Numbered from the stretch's first letter, positions 1 through 8,376 are shown. The stretch: 37,580 bases of DNA from an uncultured Prevotella sp. (GCA_946404405.1 CAMJDL010000032.1:1-37580), one strand, 5' to 3'. The notes: a model not told the origin generated them from the letters alone. Program-made: numbers and translations.

Positions 1-2
1 AG

Positions 3-26
3 TCTGCCAAAATGGGCAGAGAATTT
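3..26 (+). terminator. Hairpin, possible terminator of a gene left of the window
   Basis: TCTGCC (3-8) pairs with GGCAGA (15-20) and is followed by a short T-run. This fits a weak factor-independent terminator for a plus-strand gene that ends before the window. The rest of 27-262 shows no gene I can support. Confidence 0.35.
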
Positions 27-262
27 TTGCTGTTAATGACTCTTGAAAGAGCATTGAGTTTGCTGCTTAGCGCAGTGCTTGATACGGTAAATCTCATGTA
101 TATTTTTCGTTTTTAGTTTGTCATTCCACGAAATTGAGTACAAAAATACAAAATAAACTGGTCAAATCAAAAAATATTTGAGGAAAAATGCGCTTTTTAA
201 AACTATTTTTCGTAATTTCGCAGTCTGAAACGAAAAAACAATATAAATTAAGGTATAAAATT

Positions 263-673
263 ATGGATTTAACAGGAAAAGTAATTGCCGTTCTTCCGGC
301 AAGTAGTGGTGTCTCTCAGCGTACGGGTAATCCTTGGATGTCTCAGGATTATGTCATCGAAGTACCGGGCCAGTACCCCAGGAAGTGTCTGTTCCGTGTT
401 TTTGGCGAGGACCGTATCAAGCAGTTCAACATCCAGATGGGTGAGGACATCACGGTATCGTTCGATATTGATGCTCACGAGTTCAATGGCCGTTGGTTCA
501 ACGACATTCGCGCCTTCAACGTCCAGCGTGGTGCCGCCGTGCCTCCCGTTGCTGCTCCCGAGGCCTCTCCATTCCCCCCACAGCAGCCCATGGGCGGTGC
601 TGATGCTGCAGCCCCATTCCCTCCTGCTCAGGAGCCTGCTGCCGAAGGTTCTACCGACGACCTGCCCTTTTGA
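263..673 (+). CDS. DUF3127 family protein
   Basis: A 136-residue soluble protein. The N-terminal part (MDLTGKVIAVLP, then a GNPW...QDYVIEV stretch and a CLFRVFGEDRI strand) matches the Bacteroidota DUF3127 family as I remember it, a small beta-rich, probably OB-like domain often likened to single-strand DNA-binding proteins. The last 45 or so residues are a Pro/Ala-rich linker ending in the acidic tip DDLPF. SSB proteins also end in an acidic, Phe-terminated tip that recruits partners, so an SSB-like role is a reasonable inference but unproven. The open frame extends upstream to an ATG at 188, but homology starts at ATG 263, so I use 263. The gene ends directly in a heptamer repeat array and lies 105 bp before fabD. 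Confidence 0.8.
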   Translation: MDLTGKVIAVLPASSGVSQRTGNPWMSQDYVIEVPGQYPRKCLFRVFGEDRIKQFNIQMGEDITVSFDIDAHEFNGRWFNDIRAFNVQRGAAVPPVAAPEASPFPPQQPMGGADAAAPFPPAQEPAAEGSTDDLPF

Positions 674-743
674 TTGAACGTTGAACATTGAACGTTGAAG
701 GTTGAAGGTTGAACGTTGAACGTTGAACGTTGAACGTTGAATA
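674..743. repeat. Heptamer tandem array, unit TTGAACG
   Basis: Ten consecutive 7-bp units start on the base after the DUF3127 stop codon: mostly TTGAACG with variants TTGAACA, TTGAAGG and TTGAATA. It fills most of the gap before fabD. The same unit recurs at 35536-35563 beside infC. Confidence 0.9.
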
Positions 744-778
744 ATGATAATATTAATAATAAGGTATAAAGAAAAGAA

Positions 779-1669
779 ATGAAAGCATTTGTATTTCCCG
801 GACAGGGTGCCCAGTTCGTAGGAATGGGCAAGGACCTGTACGATAACAACGAGACTGCAAAAGAACTGTTTGAGAAGGCTAACGACATCTTAGGCTATCG
901 CATCACCGACATCATGTTTGAGGGTACCGACGAGGACCTGAAGCAGACCAAGGTGACACAGCCCGCCGTTTTCCTGCACTCTGTCATTAGCGCTATCTGC
1001 ATGGGCGACAAGTTCCAGCCCGAAATGACTGCCGGTCACTCTTTAGGCGAGTTTTCTGCCTTGGTAGCTGCCGGAGCCCTGTCGTTCGAGGACGGTCTGA
1101 AACTGGTTTACGCTCGTGCTATGGCCATGCAGAAGGCTTGCGAGGCTCAGCCCTCAACCATGGCTGCCATCATCGGTCTGCCCGACGAGAAGGTCGAGGA
1201 GGTTTGCGCCGAGGTCAGCAAGCTGGGCAAGGGCGTTGTCGTTCCTGCCAACTACAACAACCCCGGTCAGCTGGTTATCTCTGGCAATATCGACGCCGTC
1301 AACGAGGCTTGCGAGCAGCTGAAGGCTGCCGGTGCCAAGCGTGCGCTGCCCCTGAAGGTGGGCGGTGCTTTCCACTCTCCCCTCATGCAGCCTGCCAAGG
1401 ACGAGTTGCAGGCCGCCATTGAGAAGACCGAGTTCCAGACGCCCAAATGCCCTGTTTATCAGAATGTGGATGCTAAGCCCCACACCGATGCCGCTGAAAT
1501 CAAGCAGAACTTGATTGCTCAGCTCACCTCATCAGTACGCTGGACACAGATCGTACAGAATATGATAGCCGACGGAGCCGCCGACTTCACGGAATGTGGT
1601 CCTGGTAAAGCTCTGCAAGGCATGATAGCCAAGATCAACAAGGACATTCCCGCACATGGCATCGAATAG
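779..1669 (+). CDS. fabD: Malonyl-CoA:ACP transacylase FabD
   Basis: This enzyme moves the malonyl group from CoA to acyl carrier protein, supplying the extender unit for type II fatty acid synthesis in the cytoplasm. The 296 residues are of normal length. Family motifs are clear: the N-terminal GQGAQFVGMG loop (residues 8-17), the nucleophile elbow GHSLGE with Ser88, and the catalytic His199 in GGAFHSPLM. The usual GQLVISG segment sits near residue 163. The gene overlaps the downstream amylase-family gene by 14 bp, which suggests translational coupling, although the two have no obvious shared pathway. It is not clustered with other fab genes in this window. Confidence 0.95.
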   Translation: MKAFVFPGQGAQFVGMGKDLYDNNETAKELFEKANDILGYRITDIMFEGTDEDLKQTKVTQPAVFLHSVISAICMGDKFQPEMTAGHSLGEFSALVAAGALSFEDGLKLVYARAMAMQKACEAQPSTMAAIIGLPDEKVEEVCAEVSKLGKGVVVPANYNNPGQLVISGNIDAVNEACEQLKAAGAKRALPLKVGGAFHSPLMQPAKDELQAAIEKTEFQTPKCPVYQNVDAKPHTDAAEIKQNLIAQLTSSVRWTQIVQNMIADGAADFTECGPGKALQGMIAKINKDIPAHGIE

Positions 1670-3314
1670 AAAAGTACTGATCTATCAGGTCTTCACCCGC
1701 CTATACGGCAATAAGAACATAACACGCAAGCAGAACGGCACCATTGCCGAGAACGGTTGCGGCAAGTTTGCCGATTTCTCCCCCACCGTGCTGAATCGTA
1801 TTGTCAGCTTAGGCACAACCCATGTTTGGTTTACTGGCGTCATCCGACACGCCACACAAACCATCTACAACGAATACGGCATACCCCGACAGCATCCCGC
1901 TGTGGTGAAAGGCCGGGCTGGCTCTCCTTACGCCATCACCGACTATTATGACGTAGATCCCGACTTGGCTGTCAGCGTCAACCGGCGCATGGAAGAGTTT
2001 GAAGAACTGATAGCTCGTACTCACGCGGCTGGGCTGAAAGTCATCATCGACTTTGTGCCCAACCACGTGGCCCGCCAGTATCACAGTATCTGCAAGCCCG
2101 AGGGCGTCAAGGACTTGGGCGAGACGGACAATCCTGAACACGGCTTCGACTCTGACAACAATTTCTACTATTGTCCCGGCCAGCGTTTCACCCCCTACTT
2201 CGACCTCTACCACGGTGAGGCAGAGCCCTATATTGAGGAGCCTGCCAAAGCCACCGGCAACGACCACTTCGACAATGCCCCCGGGCAGAACGACTGGTAC
2301 GAGACAGTCAAGCTGAACTATGGCGTCGACTACTATGCCGGACGCGTAGGCCACTTCTACCCCATGCCCAACACGTGGCAGAAGATGACCGACATCCTGC
2401 TGTTCTGGGCTGCCAAGGGCATCGACGGCTTCCGTTGCGACATGGCCGAAATGGTGCCTGCCGAGTTCTGGGCTTACGCCACCAAGACCGTCAAGCAGCA
2501 GTATCCCGACATCGTGTTTATTGGCGAGGTTTACAACCCCAACGAATACCGCCACTACATTTCATCAGGTTTCGACTGGCTCTACGACAAGGTTGGCATG
2601 TACGACACCATGCGAGCCATCATCTGCGGCCAGCAGTCCACCCAGGCCATCAGCTGGGCGTGGCAGAGTACCGACGACATTCGTGACCACATGCTCTACT
2701 TCCTCGAGAATCATGACGAACAGCGCATTGCCAGCGACTTCTTTGCCGGCGATGCCCGCAAGGGTATTCCTGCCCTTGCAGCCTCCGTACTCATGCAGCA
2801 GAACCCCTTCATGCTCTATGCCGGTCAGGAATATGGCGAACCTGGCATGGACCGCGAAGGCTTCTCGGGCAACGACGGTCGCACCACGATTTTCGACTAT
2901 TGGAGCATCGACACGCTCTGTCGTGCCAGCGAGCGAAAACTCTTCGACTACGAGAAATCGCTCTACTACATCTACAAGAAAATACTCCAGTTGGCGCGCC
3001 GCGAGATTGCCGTTATCAATGGCGTTTTCTTCGACCTGATGTACGTCAACCAGCATCTCCACCGCCAATATGTGTTCCTGCGCCGAGCCGGCAGCGACCT
3101 GCTTCTGGTAGCAGCCAACTTCGATGGCAACGAGGCCAACATCGACGTCAACATTCCTGCCCACGCCTTCGACTACATGCAACTGAAAGAGCGCAAGGGC
3201 ATTGCCTGCGACCTGTTGTCTGGCGACAAGATGAAACTTGAGTTTAAGGCCGATTGCTCCGTCAACATGACCATCCCGGGCTATGGCGCACGAGTCTGGA
3301 AAATGAAAGCGTAA
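1656..3314 (+). CDS. GH13 alpha-amylase family glycoside hydrolase
   Basis: A 552-residue enzyme acting on alpha-glucans or short alpha-glucosides. The four conserved GH13 regions are visible: DFVPNH (132-137), GFRCD with the nucleophile Asp262, the acid/base Glu291 in FIGEVYNP, and NHD with Asp354. A C-terminal beta domain follows from about residue 440. No signal peptide is present, so it is probably cytoplasmic and may act on glycogen or imported oligosaccharides. The start at 1656 lies within the end of fabD. Only 1 bp separates its stop from the next gene. Exact specificity cannot be read from the sequence; amylase, glucosidase and transferase activities all remain possible. Confidence 0.9.
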   Translation: MASNRKVLIYQVFTRLYGNKNITRKQNGTIAENGCGKFADFSPTVLNRIVSLGTTHVWFTGVIRHATQTIYNEYGIPRQHPAVVKGRAGSPYAITDYYDVDPDLAVSVNRRMEEFEELIARTHAAGLKVIIDFVPNHVARQYHSICKPEGVKDLGETDNPEHGFDSDNNFYYCPGQRFTPYFDLYHGEAEPYIEEPAKATGNDHFDNAPGQNDWYETVKLNYGVDYYAGRVGHFYPMPNTWQKMTDILLFWAAKGIDGFRCDMAEMVPAEFWAYATKTVKQQYPDIVFIGEVYNPNEYRHYISSGFDWLYDKVGMYDTMRAIICGQQSTQAISWAWQSTDDIRDHMLYFLENHDEQRIASDFFAGDARKGIPALAASVLMQQNPFMLYAGQEYGEPGMDREGFSGNDGRTTIFDYWSIDTLCRASERKLFDYEKSLYYIYKKILQLARREIAVINGVFFDLMYVNQHLHRQYVFLRRAGSDLLLVAANFDGNEANIDVNIPAHAFDYMQLKERKGIACDLLSGDKMKLEFKADCSVNMTIPGYGARVWKMKA

Positions 3315-3315
3315 G

Positions 3316-3783
3316 ATGGAAGACTACATTCTGAACGAGCATAACAAAGAGGAGTTTCCGCCAGCCCACACGGCGGAACACCTCTTGAACCAGACCATGA
3401 TTCGCATCTTCGGCTGCGAACGCTCCTATAATGCCCATGTCGAGCGCAAGAAGAGCAAGATGAGCTTCTACCTCGACCACAAGCCCAGCCGACAGGAGGA
3501 AAAGGAGATTGAGCGCCAGATGCAGCAGCTCATCGACGACGACCTGCCCGTCACCTTCGAGTTCGTCACCCGCGACGAGCTGCCCCCCGAGGTCAATGCC
3601 GACCGCCTGCCTCAGGATGCCTCCGACACCATCCGACTGGTCCGCATCGGCGACTACGATGTCTGCCCCTGCATAGGCCGCCACGTTCGTTCCACCGCCC
3701 AGATAGGCCGCTTCGAAATGCTCGGCACCAACTGGGACGAACACGAACACTCCTTCCGCGTCCGCTTCAAGATAGTGCAGTAG
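3316..3783 (+). CDS. AlaX-like (ThrRS/AlaRS common domain) tRNA-editing protein
   Basis: A 155-residue free-standing version of the second additional domain shared by threonyl- and alanyl-tRNA synthetases. The zinc-site motif HTAEH is at residues 18-22, and the second half of the site, CIGRH (Cys119 and His123), is followed by the typical ST.QIG segment. Known relatives (AlaX/YbaK-unrelated SAD proteins) hydrolyse mischarged aminoacyl-tRNA, for example Ser-tRNA(Ala). The protein is short and lacks the N-terminal beta-barrel of long AlaX forms, so it is an AlaX-S-like type. It directly follows the GH13 gene, so it is probably co-transcribed. Substrate is inferred from family only. Confidence 0.75.
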   Translation: MEDYILNEHNKEEFPPAHTAEHLLNQTMIRIFGCERSYNAHVERKKSKMSFYLDHKPSRQEEKEIERQMQQLIDDDLPVTFEFVTRDELPPEVNADRLPQDASDTIRLVRIGDYDVCPCIGRHVRSTAQIGRFEMLGTNWDEHEHSFRVRFKIVQ

Positions 3784-3790
3784 AAAACAT

Positions 3791-3822
3791 AACGGCAGGC
3801 CTCACATTGAGAACCTGCCGTT
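3791..3822. terminator. Bidirectional hairpin terminator between convergent genes
   Basis: AACGGCAGG (3791-3799) pairs with CCTGCCGTT (3814-3822), and an inner CTCA/TGAG pairing extends the stem. It lies between the convergent AlaX-like and exported-protein genes, so it can serve both strands. Confidence 0.75.
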
Positions 3823-3855
3823 ATTGATTATTCAGTTTCCGTATCAGATAAAAGA

Positions 3856-4353
3856 TTACTTAAAAGTAACCTTTTCGAGTACGGTTTTTACACTAGCCTC
3901 GATAATCTCCTTTACCTTTTCAAGCGACAGCGAACTATTGCCCGCCATCAGTTGCAACTGGAAGGAACCGTCACCAACTGCCGTAGCAGCCTGAATCTTG
4001 TAGTACTTGCCATCCTCTAAAAGCTCGTAAACCACAAACTCACGCTTGTTGACGGTAATGTTATCAAGAGCCTTGTAGTCCTTCTCCTCATACTTTTTCT
4101 TGAATTCGTCAACCGTCTCATAAGTAATCACGTTGGGGCTGGCAGTCAGGTAAGGCGACTCGTTCATTGAGAACGTACAAGAGTTACTTACCATGCGGCT
4201 ACGGGCAGTCCATCCCTCAGGAATCTTAACCGTGTAGTACTTGCCGGAAATCTCTTTCTGCTGATCGATAGGTACCAGTTTAGGCTGAGCCTGAGCCCAA
4301 GAAGTCATCACACCTGCTGCCAAAAAGGCAAAACATAACAATAATTTTTTCAT
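3856..4353 (-). CDS. Small exported protein of unknown function
   Basis: A 165-residue protein with a clear signal peptide (MKKLLLCFAFLAAG..., probable cleavage after SWAQA near residue 22), so it is exported. The mature part contains a KYYTVKIPEGW segment and alternating beta strands, then a C-terminal amphipathic helix (LEKVKEIIEASVKTVLEKV). The layout resembles small one-domain periplasmic proteins of the PsbP/DUF1795 kind, but this is only a shape resemblance. It is monocistronic with its own consensus promoter at 4406-4437 and a shared terminator at 3791-3822. Confidence 0.8.
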   Translation of the reverse strand: MKKLLLCFAFLAAGVMTSWAQAQPKLVPIDQQKEISGKYYTVKIPEGWTARSRMVSNSCTFSMNESPYLTASPNVITYETVDEFKKKYEEKDYKALDNITVNKREFVVYELLEDGKYYKIQAATAVGDGSFQLQLMAGNSSLSLEKVKEIIEASVKTVLEKVTFK

Positions 4354-4405
4354 TGTTCAATTTTTTTAAAAGTTAATACTATATGATAATATTTAGTTCC
4401 GGCTG

Positions 4406-4437
4406 CAAAGGTAGTGCAAATCGAGCGAAAAAACAAA
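4406..4437 (-). promoter_or_regulatory. Bacteroidota-type promoter of the exported protein
   Basis: On the minus strand TTTG (4434-4437) is followed after 20 bp by TACCTTTG (4406-4413). This is an exact match to the Bacteroidota housekeeping promoter (TTTG, 19-21 bp, TAnnTTTG), about 50 bp upstream of the start codon. Confidence 0.8.
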
Positions 4438-4620
4438 TTTTAAATTGATTTTTTCCGAGATGCAGCCTTACTTCACCAAGGGTGAAAGTTACAAACTTTT
4501 TTTGTAACTTCTTCATTTTGGACTATCTTTTTTTATTTGTAGTAACCGATGCGGACGAAGTGGCGGGGAATATCGAGGGGACGCCCATGATAGTCATTGG
4601 CCCGTTTTTATAATAAGAAT

Positions 4621-4650
4621 CACCCCCATGTTACAGACGACATGAGGGTG
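4621..4650 (-). terminator. Hairpin after the primase-like operon
   Basis: CACCC-C-CATG (4621-4630) pairs with CATG-A-GGGTG (4641-4650), nine of ten positions, 22 bp past the stop of the DUF3987-like gene. A T-rich but interrupted tract follows on the minus strand. It is a likely, not ideal, terminator. Confidence 0.55.
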
Positions 4651-4671
4651 AACGATAATGGCCTTAATCTG

Positions 4672-5982
4672 TCATGCAAGGTTGCAAGATTGCAAGGCTG
4701 GGGTCTTTTCCCAACTGCTCTTGCCCGTCTTCTCTATCCACCCCTCGGCCTTCCAGCGACTGATGATGGAATAGAGCGACCCGTCGGTACATTCGTTTCC
4801 CTTCAGTTTTCGAAGGTCATCGAAGGTGAATGGTGAGGGCAATTGTTGCAACACATTCTCGTTGACGGTAGCCACAGGCATCTTGTCCCTGACGCGTTCG
4901 TTTTGCAGCTTCAGTAATGGGCCAAACAGACGGCACTGGTTCTGCAGCGTATATTCAGCCATTGTCACCGCAAAATCAATACAGGCATTCGACTCCTTGC
5001 CAACCAATAGCATGAATATCATGCCACAGCGATAGCCAATGACACCAGCCCTGCGACGATAGATGTCCTTGATGATATCGAGTCTTGGTGCAGCCTCCAG
5101 GCGTTTCTCCTCTACCCATTTGTCAATGGCCTTTTTCAGTCGAGGCGTAGCTTTGAACCCCGTGGCGGCACGAAGTGTGTTGACGCCATCTTCTACCAGT
5201 TGCAGGTCGGCTTCGCTCATCTTTTTAAACTTAGGCATCGGGCGGAATGAGTTGTCGGGCATTTCTGCCAGCATCGTTCTCGACGATAATCCGTTAGTTG
5301 CATTCTCGTTCCCATACATTTTCAGGAACGAACAGGCCTGTCCGCAGATGGTCCACGAGTAGAAAGCCTCTACGTTGCCCGACTGCGAGTTCACCGACAT
5401 GTAGTCCTGTCCGAACAGAGCGTGGTCCCATGCCTTACGATAAATGTCGTACTTAGCCGACCAACTGCCGGCACCGTTTGTTTTCAGCAACGTGTCAGCT
5501 TCAGACTCCATACTGTACAGGCTATGACCCTTGGAGTTAATATGGCGCTGAAGCAGTTTGGCTACAGAAATCGTGATAGGGACAGTACGAACACATTCGT
5601 CTGGAGCCATCTGTCCACGTTCGTTGTTTTTGCGTACAAGGTTATGCTTCACGGTCGCATCCTCTTGGTCTCTGACCTCTTTATCCTCTTTGCGCAGCGA
5701 CTTAATCCACATCTCCACCACATCGTCGATTACGCTCTTGTTGTCGCTCTGCTCACCCAGGATAAAGGCAAACAGCGCCATGTGGTGAATCTTTCCGTTA
5801 CAATACTCGTAGGTCACCCCGTCGGCCAAGGCTGCCAGGGCAGGCATCAGTCCCACCAGAATGGGCATGTGGAAGTCCTCGGGATAGGGTTTTAGCGTTA
5901 CCCTCAGTGCTGGGGGCAGCTGTCGATAGTTAACTACTGGGGCGTTGGCCTTCGTGGCCTTTGTTTCTGTCTGTTGTGTCAT
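4672..5982 (-). CDS. DUF3987-like protein with degenerate P-loop
   Basis: A 436-residue protein resembling the DUF3987 proteins that follow VirE-N/BT4734 primase-like genes in Bacteroidota; such proteins are usually regarded as helicase-like ATPases of mobile or replication modules. The place where a Walker A motif is expected reads GEQSDNKS (residues 76-83): Gly, Lys and Ser are kept but the second Gly is Asn. A hydrophobic strand MALFAFIL precedes it. The C-terminal region looks like a winged-helix module (DLRKLKGNECTDGSLYSIISRWKAEG in shape). The last codons are written in an 8-bp repeat, giving the ending LQSCNLA. It is 4 bp downstream of the BT4734-like gene and so translationally coupled. 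Family assignment is moderate; ATPase activity is uncertain. Confidence 0.65.
   Translation of the reverse strand: MTQQTETKATKANAPVVNYRQLPPALRVTLKPYPEDFHMPILVGLMPALAALADGVTYEYCNGKIHHMALFAFILGEQSDNKSVIDDVVEMWIKSLRKEDKEVRDQEDATVKHNLVRKNNERGQMAPDECVRTVPITISVAKLLQRHINSKGHSLYSMESEADTLLKTNGAGSWSAKYDIYRKAWDHALFGQDYMSVNSQSGNVEAFYSWTICGQACSFLKMYGNENATNGLSSRTMLAEMPDNSFRPMPKFKKMSEADLQLVEDGVNTLRAATGFKATPRLKKAIDKWVEEKRLEAAPRLDIIKDIYRRRAGVIGYRCGMIFMLLVGKESNACIDFAVTMAEYTLQNQCRLFGPLLKLQNERVRDKMPVATVNENVLQQLPSPFTFDDLRKLKGNECTDGSLYSIISRWKAEGWIEKTGKSSWEKTPALQSCNLA
4675..4698. repeat. 8-bp iterons (TGCAAGRT) at the end of the DUF3987-like gene
   Basis: Three consecutive 8-bp units, TGCAAGGT, TGCAAGAT and TGCAAGGC, overlap the last codons of the gene. 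The same unit forms two opposed arrays at 11941-11976 and 12090-12124, at the other edge of the island. Confidence 0.85.
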
Positions 5983-5986
5983 AAGA

Positions 5987-6976
5987 TTAAAAATTATAAA
6001 TTGATTCCGGTTTAAATTCTCTGGCTATGATGCTCAGGTCAATACCTGCCTGCTTCGCCATGTTGTAGAAAGTGGCAATGGTGGTACGCCCGTCGTTCTG
6101 ACGCATACACTGCTGCCACTTACGCTCACAATCCGACTCACGATACTTCGTGCTCTGACTGCATAGCTCGTGATACAGCTCGCGTCCCTGGCTGCCCAGC
6201 CCGTTAGCCAGTGCAAAGCCCAACTTTAGGTAGTCGCCATAATCGTCGGCAATGTTAGCCCCACGGCGCAAAAGCTCTCGGGTGACAGCCCTGGCCTTGG
6301 CCAGCTCCTCCATCGGGTGGAGAGGCTGACTGGCCGCAGGCTGATGTTTAGAGGAAGTTACGGGTTTCTTTGTCTCAGCCGACTTTCCCGCCCATGTCAC
6401 AGGGTCGAAGACAAGCTCTGCCGAGGTGTTGCCAAGATTGACGTACACACACGGATCAAAGCAAAGGAAACAGGCACGCGACGGGTTCTGGCATTGCACA
6501 TCGACCATCTTAGGCGTCAAGAACACGTAGGTTTCCAACAGATAGTTCCTGACAGCATGAAACCACGAGCGGTGGTCACACAGCGCGAGGTCTATCACGA
6601 TGAACCACTTTACGCCATTGCCCGAGGGCGAGCGGAAAGCCATCAGCGTCTGGAAGTGACGGTCGGCTATCAGCAGACGTTTCAGCCCGTCTACATCCTC
6701 CACACCATCCAAGTCGATGCACAGCACACAGGAGTGCCTGATAAGGCAATCGTCGCTACAATACGAGAATACACCGCTGGGCGTCACGTAAGGCAGGTTC
6801 CAGCCCTTATAGAATCGGGCCTCCGCCTTGTCCGTAAGCCTGCGCAGATGTTGAGTCTGCTGAGCCAACTCCTGACTACGAATCATTGCTGCCACCTCGT
6901 CCAAGGTCATCGTCTTCGATGGCACCTTGTTTGTAATCGGTGGCGCGAAATACGACATTTCATACATCTTTTCCAT
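5987..6976 (-). CDS. BT4734/VirE-N domain primase-like protein with PriCT-2 domain
   Basis: A 329-residue protein. The N-terminal two thirds match the BT4734-like (VirE N-terminal) domain, an archaeo-eukaryotic-primase-like fold: the metal-binding CIDLD motif (Asp88 and Asp90), followed by SPSGNGVK (116-123) and a FIVIDL strand. A linker rich in Lys, Thr and Ser follows, then a PriCT-2-type helical domain from about residue 215 (GDYLKLGFALANGL..., DCERKWQQCM). Such proteins are expected to prime DNA synthesis in mobile elements; this is inference from the fold. It lies between an unknown gene (13 bp upstream) and the DUF3987-like gene (4 bp downstream), a common Bacteroidota arrangement. Confidence 0.8.
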   Translation of the reverse strand: MEKMYEMSYFAPPITNKVPSKTMTLDEVAAMIRSQELAQQTQHLRRLTDKAEARFYKGWNLPYVTPSGVFSYCSDDCLIRHSCVLCIDLDGVEDVDGLKRLLIADRHFQTLMAFRSPSGNGVKWFIVIDLALCDHRSWFHAVRNYLLETYVFLTPKMVDVQCQNPSRACFLCFDPCVYVNLGNTSAELVFDPVTWAGKSAETKKPVTSSKHQPAASQPLHPMEELAKARAVTRELLRRGANIADDYGDYLKLGFALANGLGSQGRELYHELCSQSTKYRESDCERKWQQCMRQNDGRTTIATFYNMAKQAGIDLSIIAREFKPESIYNF

Positions 6977-6989
6977 AATCGTTCTGTGT

Positions 6990-7388
6990 TTAGAGTTTAG
7001 CCAACTGTTCTTTTAGAATCTCTCTCATACGCTCCGGCCCCATCAGGTCGGTCATTACCTCGATAGGTTCAACCACAAAGGCCTTCTGCCAGTCGATTTC
7101 CTCAGAGGCAAAAACCTTCAAAGTCAACTGAAATGCCTTGTCGCGCGTACCGCTTAACCTGCCATGAGCCGCCTTACGAATCAACTCTGAGTTGGCACGG
7201 ACACGAGGCTTGCTGGCAACGTAATCGAAAGAACCGTTAAAGAACTGTTGTAACATACCGTTTGTGCGGCTTCCCTGCTCAAACACGGGTTTACACTCGT
7301 CATCCGAGAGAAATTGAATGTTTGATACTTGGCCTTTTTCATCCAAGGCGATGACTGCTTGGCCATCAATTGTAAATGTCTTCTTCAT
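6990..7388 (-). CDS. Unknown protein, first gene of the primase-like operon
   Basis: About 132 residues starting MKKTFTIDGQAVIALD; no function recognised. The frame stays open upstream to an ATG at 7454, but the added 22 residues are basic and atypical, and the MKKTFTI start at 7388 looks better. The predicted order is a short beta hairpin, a central basic segment (KPRVRANSELIRKAAHGR) and an amphipathic C-terminal helix (GPERMREILKEQL). The basic centre could contact nucleic acid, but this is speculation. It sits 13 bp upstream of the BT4734-like gene and is very probably in the same transcript. Confidence 0.7.
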   Translation of the reverse strand: MKKTFTIDGQAVIALDEKGQVSNIQFLSDDECKPVFEQGSRTNGMLQQFFNGSFDYVASKPRVRANSELIRKAAHGRLSGTRDKAFQLTLKVFASEEIDWQKAFVVEPIEVMTDLMGPERMREILKEQLAKL

Positions 7389-7459
7389 CTTAAAACATTT
7401 TAATTCTATACTAAGTTTCGGAGACCTCATACGTTTCTCCTTAACCCTTTCCAAGGCCT

Positions 7460-7489
7460 AACTCCGCGTTTTAATAATAATGCGGAGTT
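7460..7489 (-). promoter_or_regulatory. Perfect stem-loop upstream of the primase-like operon
   Basis: AACTCCGC (7460-7467) and GCGGAGTT (7482-7489) form a perfect 8-bp stem around an AT-rich 14-base loop. It lies just ahead of the first gene of the operon. There is no adjacent T-run, so it may be a leader hairpin or a protein-binding site rather than a terminator. No consensus promoter is visible beside it. Confidence 0.4.
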
Positions 7490-7546
7490 GGCACAAAACA
7501 TGGAACATGTAATTGTTAATGAAGATTTAAGAAAATACGAGAAAAG

Positions 7547-7583
7547 ATGCCCCTATCCTCACATTTTGACTGAATAGGGGTAT
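7547..7583 (-). terminator. Terminator-like hairpin after the unknown gene pair
   Basis: ATGCCCCTAT (7547-7556) pairs with ATAGGGGTAT (7574-7583), all positions if G-U is allowed on the minus strand. On that strand a T-rich stretch (CTTTTCTCG) follows the stem, about 95 bp past the stop of the second gene. Confidence 0.6.
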
Positions 7584-7675
7584 ATAGTTTGGCAATATAA
7601 GCCAAATGTGTTAATTATTTAAAAAATGATTAAGATAGACGATTTGCAGAGTGAAACGCGGGCATCGCAGAGTTT

Positions 7676-8371
7676 CTATTTTTTCTTCCTAGACACATGT
7701 GTATGCTGATTAGGGCGATTTGAATAGCTTAGACCTTCTTGTTTGGGCGCTTTTTTTCTGCCCATTTCAGTATTCTCCTGTTCTTCGGAAATAATACGTC
7801 TAAGCTGTTGTTCAAGATCTTCTTCCTCTATTGGTTTTGGAGTTAGTATTTCTACAATGCTATTAACAGTGCTCATATCCCCGTCACTGCCCGCGTCTTT
7901 TATCTCATTAGCAGTAAAGGGTGTTCCGTCCTCATGCTTAAATCGTGCAGAAAGTATTTGATTCAGTCCACCTGTTGGCTTTTTTACTATATGGTTTTTA
8001 GTAACGAGTAAATTGAAAAGACATCGCAGTTGCGAATTGGTGCCCGTCCAGTAAATCTTTACATCGAGAGGTTTACCGCTTAGAAGCGCTTCAAATGTGT
8101 CATAGTGGGTATCAGAAGCAATAAGTATTCCTTTAGCTCTATGGAAAGCCATTTTCAGCCGAATGCTTCTTTCCTTTTTATTCATACCTTCTGGTGCATA
8201 GGTAAACGATTCCCTAAACGTGTCTGGATCGAAAGGTTTCTTGACTGTTTTCTCCTTTGTTGGCGAGGTGGGTGGCAAAACTATCTTTTGCTGTACTACG
8301 TCACCATGAATATTGTATATGGGTTTGTCAGTAATCTGTACATTTGCACCCTTTTCTATTTTGACATTCAT
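7676..8371 (-). CDS. Unknown protein B of a two-gene accessory operon
   Basis: A 231-residue protein with no function I recognise. The N-terminus carries the motif VKIEKGANVQITDKPI (residues 3-18), closely resembling the very C-terminus of the upstream gene product. A middle segment (about 95-150, with IYWTGTNSQLRCLFNLL) has the Trp-Thr-Gly plus helix pattern seen in RteC-like C-terminal domains of Bacteroidota, a weak resemblance. The C-terminus is acidic (PIEEEDLEQQL) and then strongly basic (HVSRKKK). The start is 5 bp after the stop of gene A, so both are one operon driven from 9692-9724. The AT-richer composition differs from the flanking core genes. Confidence 0.7.
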   Translation of the reverse strand: MNVKIEKGANVQITDKPIYNIHGDVVQQKIVLPPTSPTKEKTVKKPFDPDTFRESFTYAPEGMNKKERSIRLKMAFHRAKGILIASDTHYDTFEALLSGKPLDVKIYWTGTNSQLRCLFNLLVTKNHIVKKPTGGLNQILSARFKHEDGTPFTANEIKDAGSDGDMSTVNSIVEILTPKPIEEEDLEQQLRRIISEEQENTEMGRKKAPKQEGLSYSNRPNQHTHVSRKKK

Positions 8372-8376
8372 AGTTT

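Larger units (their letters stand above)
4354..4671. other. Intergenic region without a gene
   Basis: This 318-bp stretch holds the promoter of the exported protein (4406-4437) and a hairpin (4621-4650) after the island operon. Between them I see only AT-rich sequence. A short open frame starting at 4597 is not supported, as it runs antisense into the DUF3987-like gene. Confidence 0.6.

Noticed and set aside
188..262. Upstream extension of the DUF3127 protein
   Set aside because: The extra residues (Lys/Phe-rich) do not resemble the family, which starts at MDLTGK.
1809..2555. Antisense ORF (248 codons) over the GH13 gene
   Set aside because: Mirror-frame translation of a well-supported gene; no start context or domain.
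4597..4836. Small plus-strand ORF overlapping the DUF3987-like gene end
   Set aside because: Antisense to a supported gene, crosses a terminator hairpin, and contains the iteron translation.
7460..7489. Riboswitch in front of the primase-like operon
   Set aside because: Only a single simple stem is visible and no known riboswitch core could be recognised.
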